This document shows positions 31,081-32,411 of a DNA stretch of 32,411 bases, in pieces (the first letter of the stretch is position 1; each line of letters opens with the position of its first letter). A program made the translations under genes and the position numbers. This DNA is from Acidilobaceae archaeon. Its GTDB lineage: Archaea; Thermoproteota; Thermoprotei_A; Sulfolobales; Acidilobaceae. Below the pieces are notes generated by a model. The model searched no databases. It worked only from the letters and a program-made list of their open reading frames with translations, and had not been told where the DNA came from. The DNA is taken from the NCBI GenBank assembly GCA_027080775.1, contig JALWPV010000002.1, positions 1 to 32,411 of the forward strand, read 5' to 3'.

Positions 31081-32337
31081 ATGCAGGCGCTAGCGATAGT
31101 CGACGAGATCAGGGCCACAGCCGAGGGGATAAGCCAGGCGCCGCTCCGCGCAGCCAGGATAGCGCCGAGCCTCCTCAGGCTCAGCGACCTAGTCCAGGTC
31201 AGGGCCCCGCTGGAGGACCTCGGAGCCCCGGGGGCGAGGGTCTACGAGGCAGCGCCCCACCTCCTAGCCCCGAGGAGGCCACTACCGCCGAGGCCCCCTA
31301 GACTGTTGTTCGCGGGGGTCGACTCCGGCAGCAGGGGCGTCGAGACCCCCCTGGCGGGCTTCGCCGTCGCAGCGGTCTCAGCCAGCCTCTCGGCCCCCCT
31401 GGAGCTGTTCGACTGGCCCCCTCTGCACCCGGGCCTCGAGCCCCCCGTGGAGGGCCCCCCCTTCCTCAGGGTGCTCCCGAACTGGGTCGGCTGGGACCCC
31501 CCGCTCCCTCGGGGGGCCACGGATAGGAACCCCGGGGGCGAGAGGTACGGGCCTGAGTACAGCATGGCCCAGGCGCTCGACGAGGCCAGGGTGTGCCTGG
31601 AGAACTGGGCCCTGGAAGTCCTCGCGGGCATGGCCTCGAGGCCCCCGAGGGGGGCGAGGGGGCTGGTGGTGCTCGTGGATGGCCCCCTCTACCTCGTGCC
31701 CGGGGCCCTCGCCTCCGGGGGCGCGCCGAGGGTCTACAGGGAGGCTTGGTCTAGGCTCCTCGATGCCAGGCTCAGGGCGATCAGGCTCCTAGAGGGCCTC
31801 GGGGTCCCAGTGCTGGGGGTGGTGAAGAGGGTCTCGAGGAGCAGGATCCTCTCCAGGGCCCGGGGGCTCGAGGCCCGGGTGGAGGCCTGCGTGGGCCCTG
31901 GGGAGCATAGTGATGAGATGATAGTGTATAGGGCCTACGCCGCCTGCGCTAGGAGGATCCCGGGCCGCATCTACAGGACCCCCATAGTGAGGGTTGACCA
32001 GCCGGTGCCCGGTGCCGTCAAGCTGGTCGAGTACCTAGCCGTGCCCCCGGGCCGGTGGCAGAGCGGCCCCGAGGGTGTCAGGATAGTCAGGCTCGAGTAC
32101 ACCCCGGCGACCCTCGAGATACTGAGGGACTGGGGCCTCGAGCCCTACCAGGCCTACAGCCTCGCGGGGATAGCCTCGGGGAGCCTCTACCCCCTACCGA
32201 TACTGGCGAGTGACAGGAGGGCCCGGGGGATAGCTAGGGCCGTCGCTAGGTTCCTCGAGAGGGAGCTGGCGAGGAGGGGCGTGCCCCTCAGCTACGAGTC
32301 AGCCCTCGAGGAGAGGCTCGAGGGGTGGGGGGTTTGA
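31081..32337 (+). CDS. nurA: NurA 5'-3' nuclease
   Basis: This is a 418-residue nuclease of the archaeal NurA family, which works with the HerA translocase and Mre11-Rad50 in end resection of double-strand breaks. The RNase H-like core shows the metal-binding aspartates: D81 in FAGVDSGSRGVE and D200 in VVLVDGPLYLVPGAL. Downstream comes the VLGVVKRVSRSRIL strand/helix and a C-terminal region with SLAGIASGSLYPLPI typical of the family. The open frame extends far upstream antisense to UPF0200 and is not coding there. ATG 31081 has GGAGGAG upstream; GTG 31063 is an alternative. HerA, Mre11 and Rad50, often neighbours of nurA, are not in the window but could lie beyond 32411. Confidence 0.9.
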   Translation: MQALAIVDEIRATAEGISQAPLRAARIAPSLLRLSDLVQVRAPLEDLGAPGARVYEAAPHLLAPRRPLPPRPPRLLFAGVDSGSRGVETPLAGFAVAAVSASLSAPLELFDWPPLHPGLEPPVEGPPFLRVLPNWVGWDPPLPRGATDRNPGGERYGPEYSMAQALDEARVCLENWALEVLAGMASRPPRGARGLVVLVDGPLYLVPGALASGGAPRVYREAWSRLLDARLRAIRLLEGLGVPVLGVVKRVSRSRILSRARGLEARVEACVGPGEHSDEMIVYRAYAACARRIPGRIYRTPIVRVDQPVPGAVKLVEYLAVPPGRWQSGPEGVRIVRLEYTPATLEILRDWGLEPYQAYSLAGIASGSLYPLPILASDRRARGIARAVARFLERELARRGVPLSYESALEERLEGWGV

Positions 32338-32411
32338 GGGGGTTGGGGGTGGCTTGGGCAGCCGGTGTGGGTTTGGGCGGGGCGGTGGGGGGGGCGGTAT
32401 ATGGGGGGTGG
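32338..32411. other. G-rich segment at the right edge
   Basis: These 74 nt after nurA are very G-rich on the + strand (about two thirds G), with runs of G3-G8 and a TATA-like TATAT at 32398-32402. It may hold a promoter for a gene beyond the edge; nothing coding can be supported. Confidence 0.3.

Noticed and set aside
1-32411. tRNA, rRNA, insertion sequence or prophage signals
   Set aside because: Intergenic gaps are almost all under 190 nt, and none showed a cloverleaf-like arrangement, transposase motif, terminal repeats or integrase. Composition is even throughout.

Overview
The window looks like a chromosomal segment of a hyperthermophilic crenarchaeote, probably Desulfurococcales-like. 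The support is inferential. The DNA is very GC-rich and uses AGG/AGA arginine codons. It carries archaeal or crenarchaeal families: PIP-box FEN-1, NurA, UPF0200, UPF0201, an archaeal-type RNA ligase, adenosine-specific kinase and a giant STABLE/pyrolysin-like subtilase. Promoters are archaeal TATA boxes about 26 nt before very short leaders. Ribosome sites are of the GGTG type, and starts are often TTG or GTG. Genes are packed tightly, and no rRNA, tRNA, CRISPR array or insertion sequence was seen.

Layout. 1-5177 (minus): sufC-sufB-sufD Fe-S assembly genes, then a bacterial-type methionyl-tRNA synthetase, then a PP-loop PAPS-reductase/DndC-like gene cut by the window edge. 5362-9239: a divergent iron-alcohol-dehydrogenase homologue with altered metal and cofactor motifs, a small C2H2 zinc-finger protein, an unknown protein, a class I aminotransferase and an adenosine-specific kinase. 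9333-14442 (minus): a radical SAM protein and a 1420-residue secreted subtilase. 14515-18349: an SDR epimerase, a HAD phosphatase, ferritin, FEN-1 and a hotdog thioesterase. 18420-20264: two CBS-domain proteins and a Mut7-C RNase.

20284-28798 is a cell-surface and transport block. It holds a membrane-anchored GATase-like protein, a binding protein, a two-domain permease and an ATPase of the Fbp/ferric-type ABC family, and a membrane-anchored extracellular metallophosphoesterase. The two anchored proteins share a closely similar Thr/Ser stalk and C-terminal tail. 28795-32337 is a nucleic-acid block: UPF0200 kinase, UPF0201 and RNA ligase on the minus strand, with NurA divergent.

The most unusual signals are four genes whose best-supported start is CTG; three convergent gene pairs whose stop codons interlock in one CTAG tetranucleotide; several divergent pairs apparently served by one symmetrical TATA element; the altered Fe-ADH active site; the Thermus-like MetRS; and the surface phosphoesterase/ABC locus. 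No complete textbook-novel system is proven here. The surface locus is the best candidate for an undescribed functional unit.
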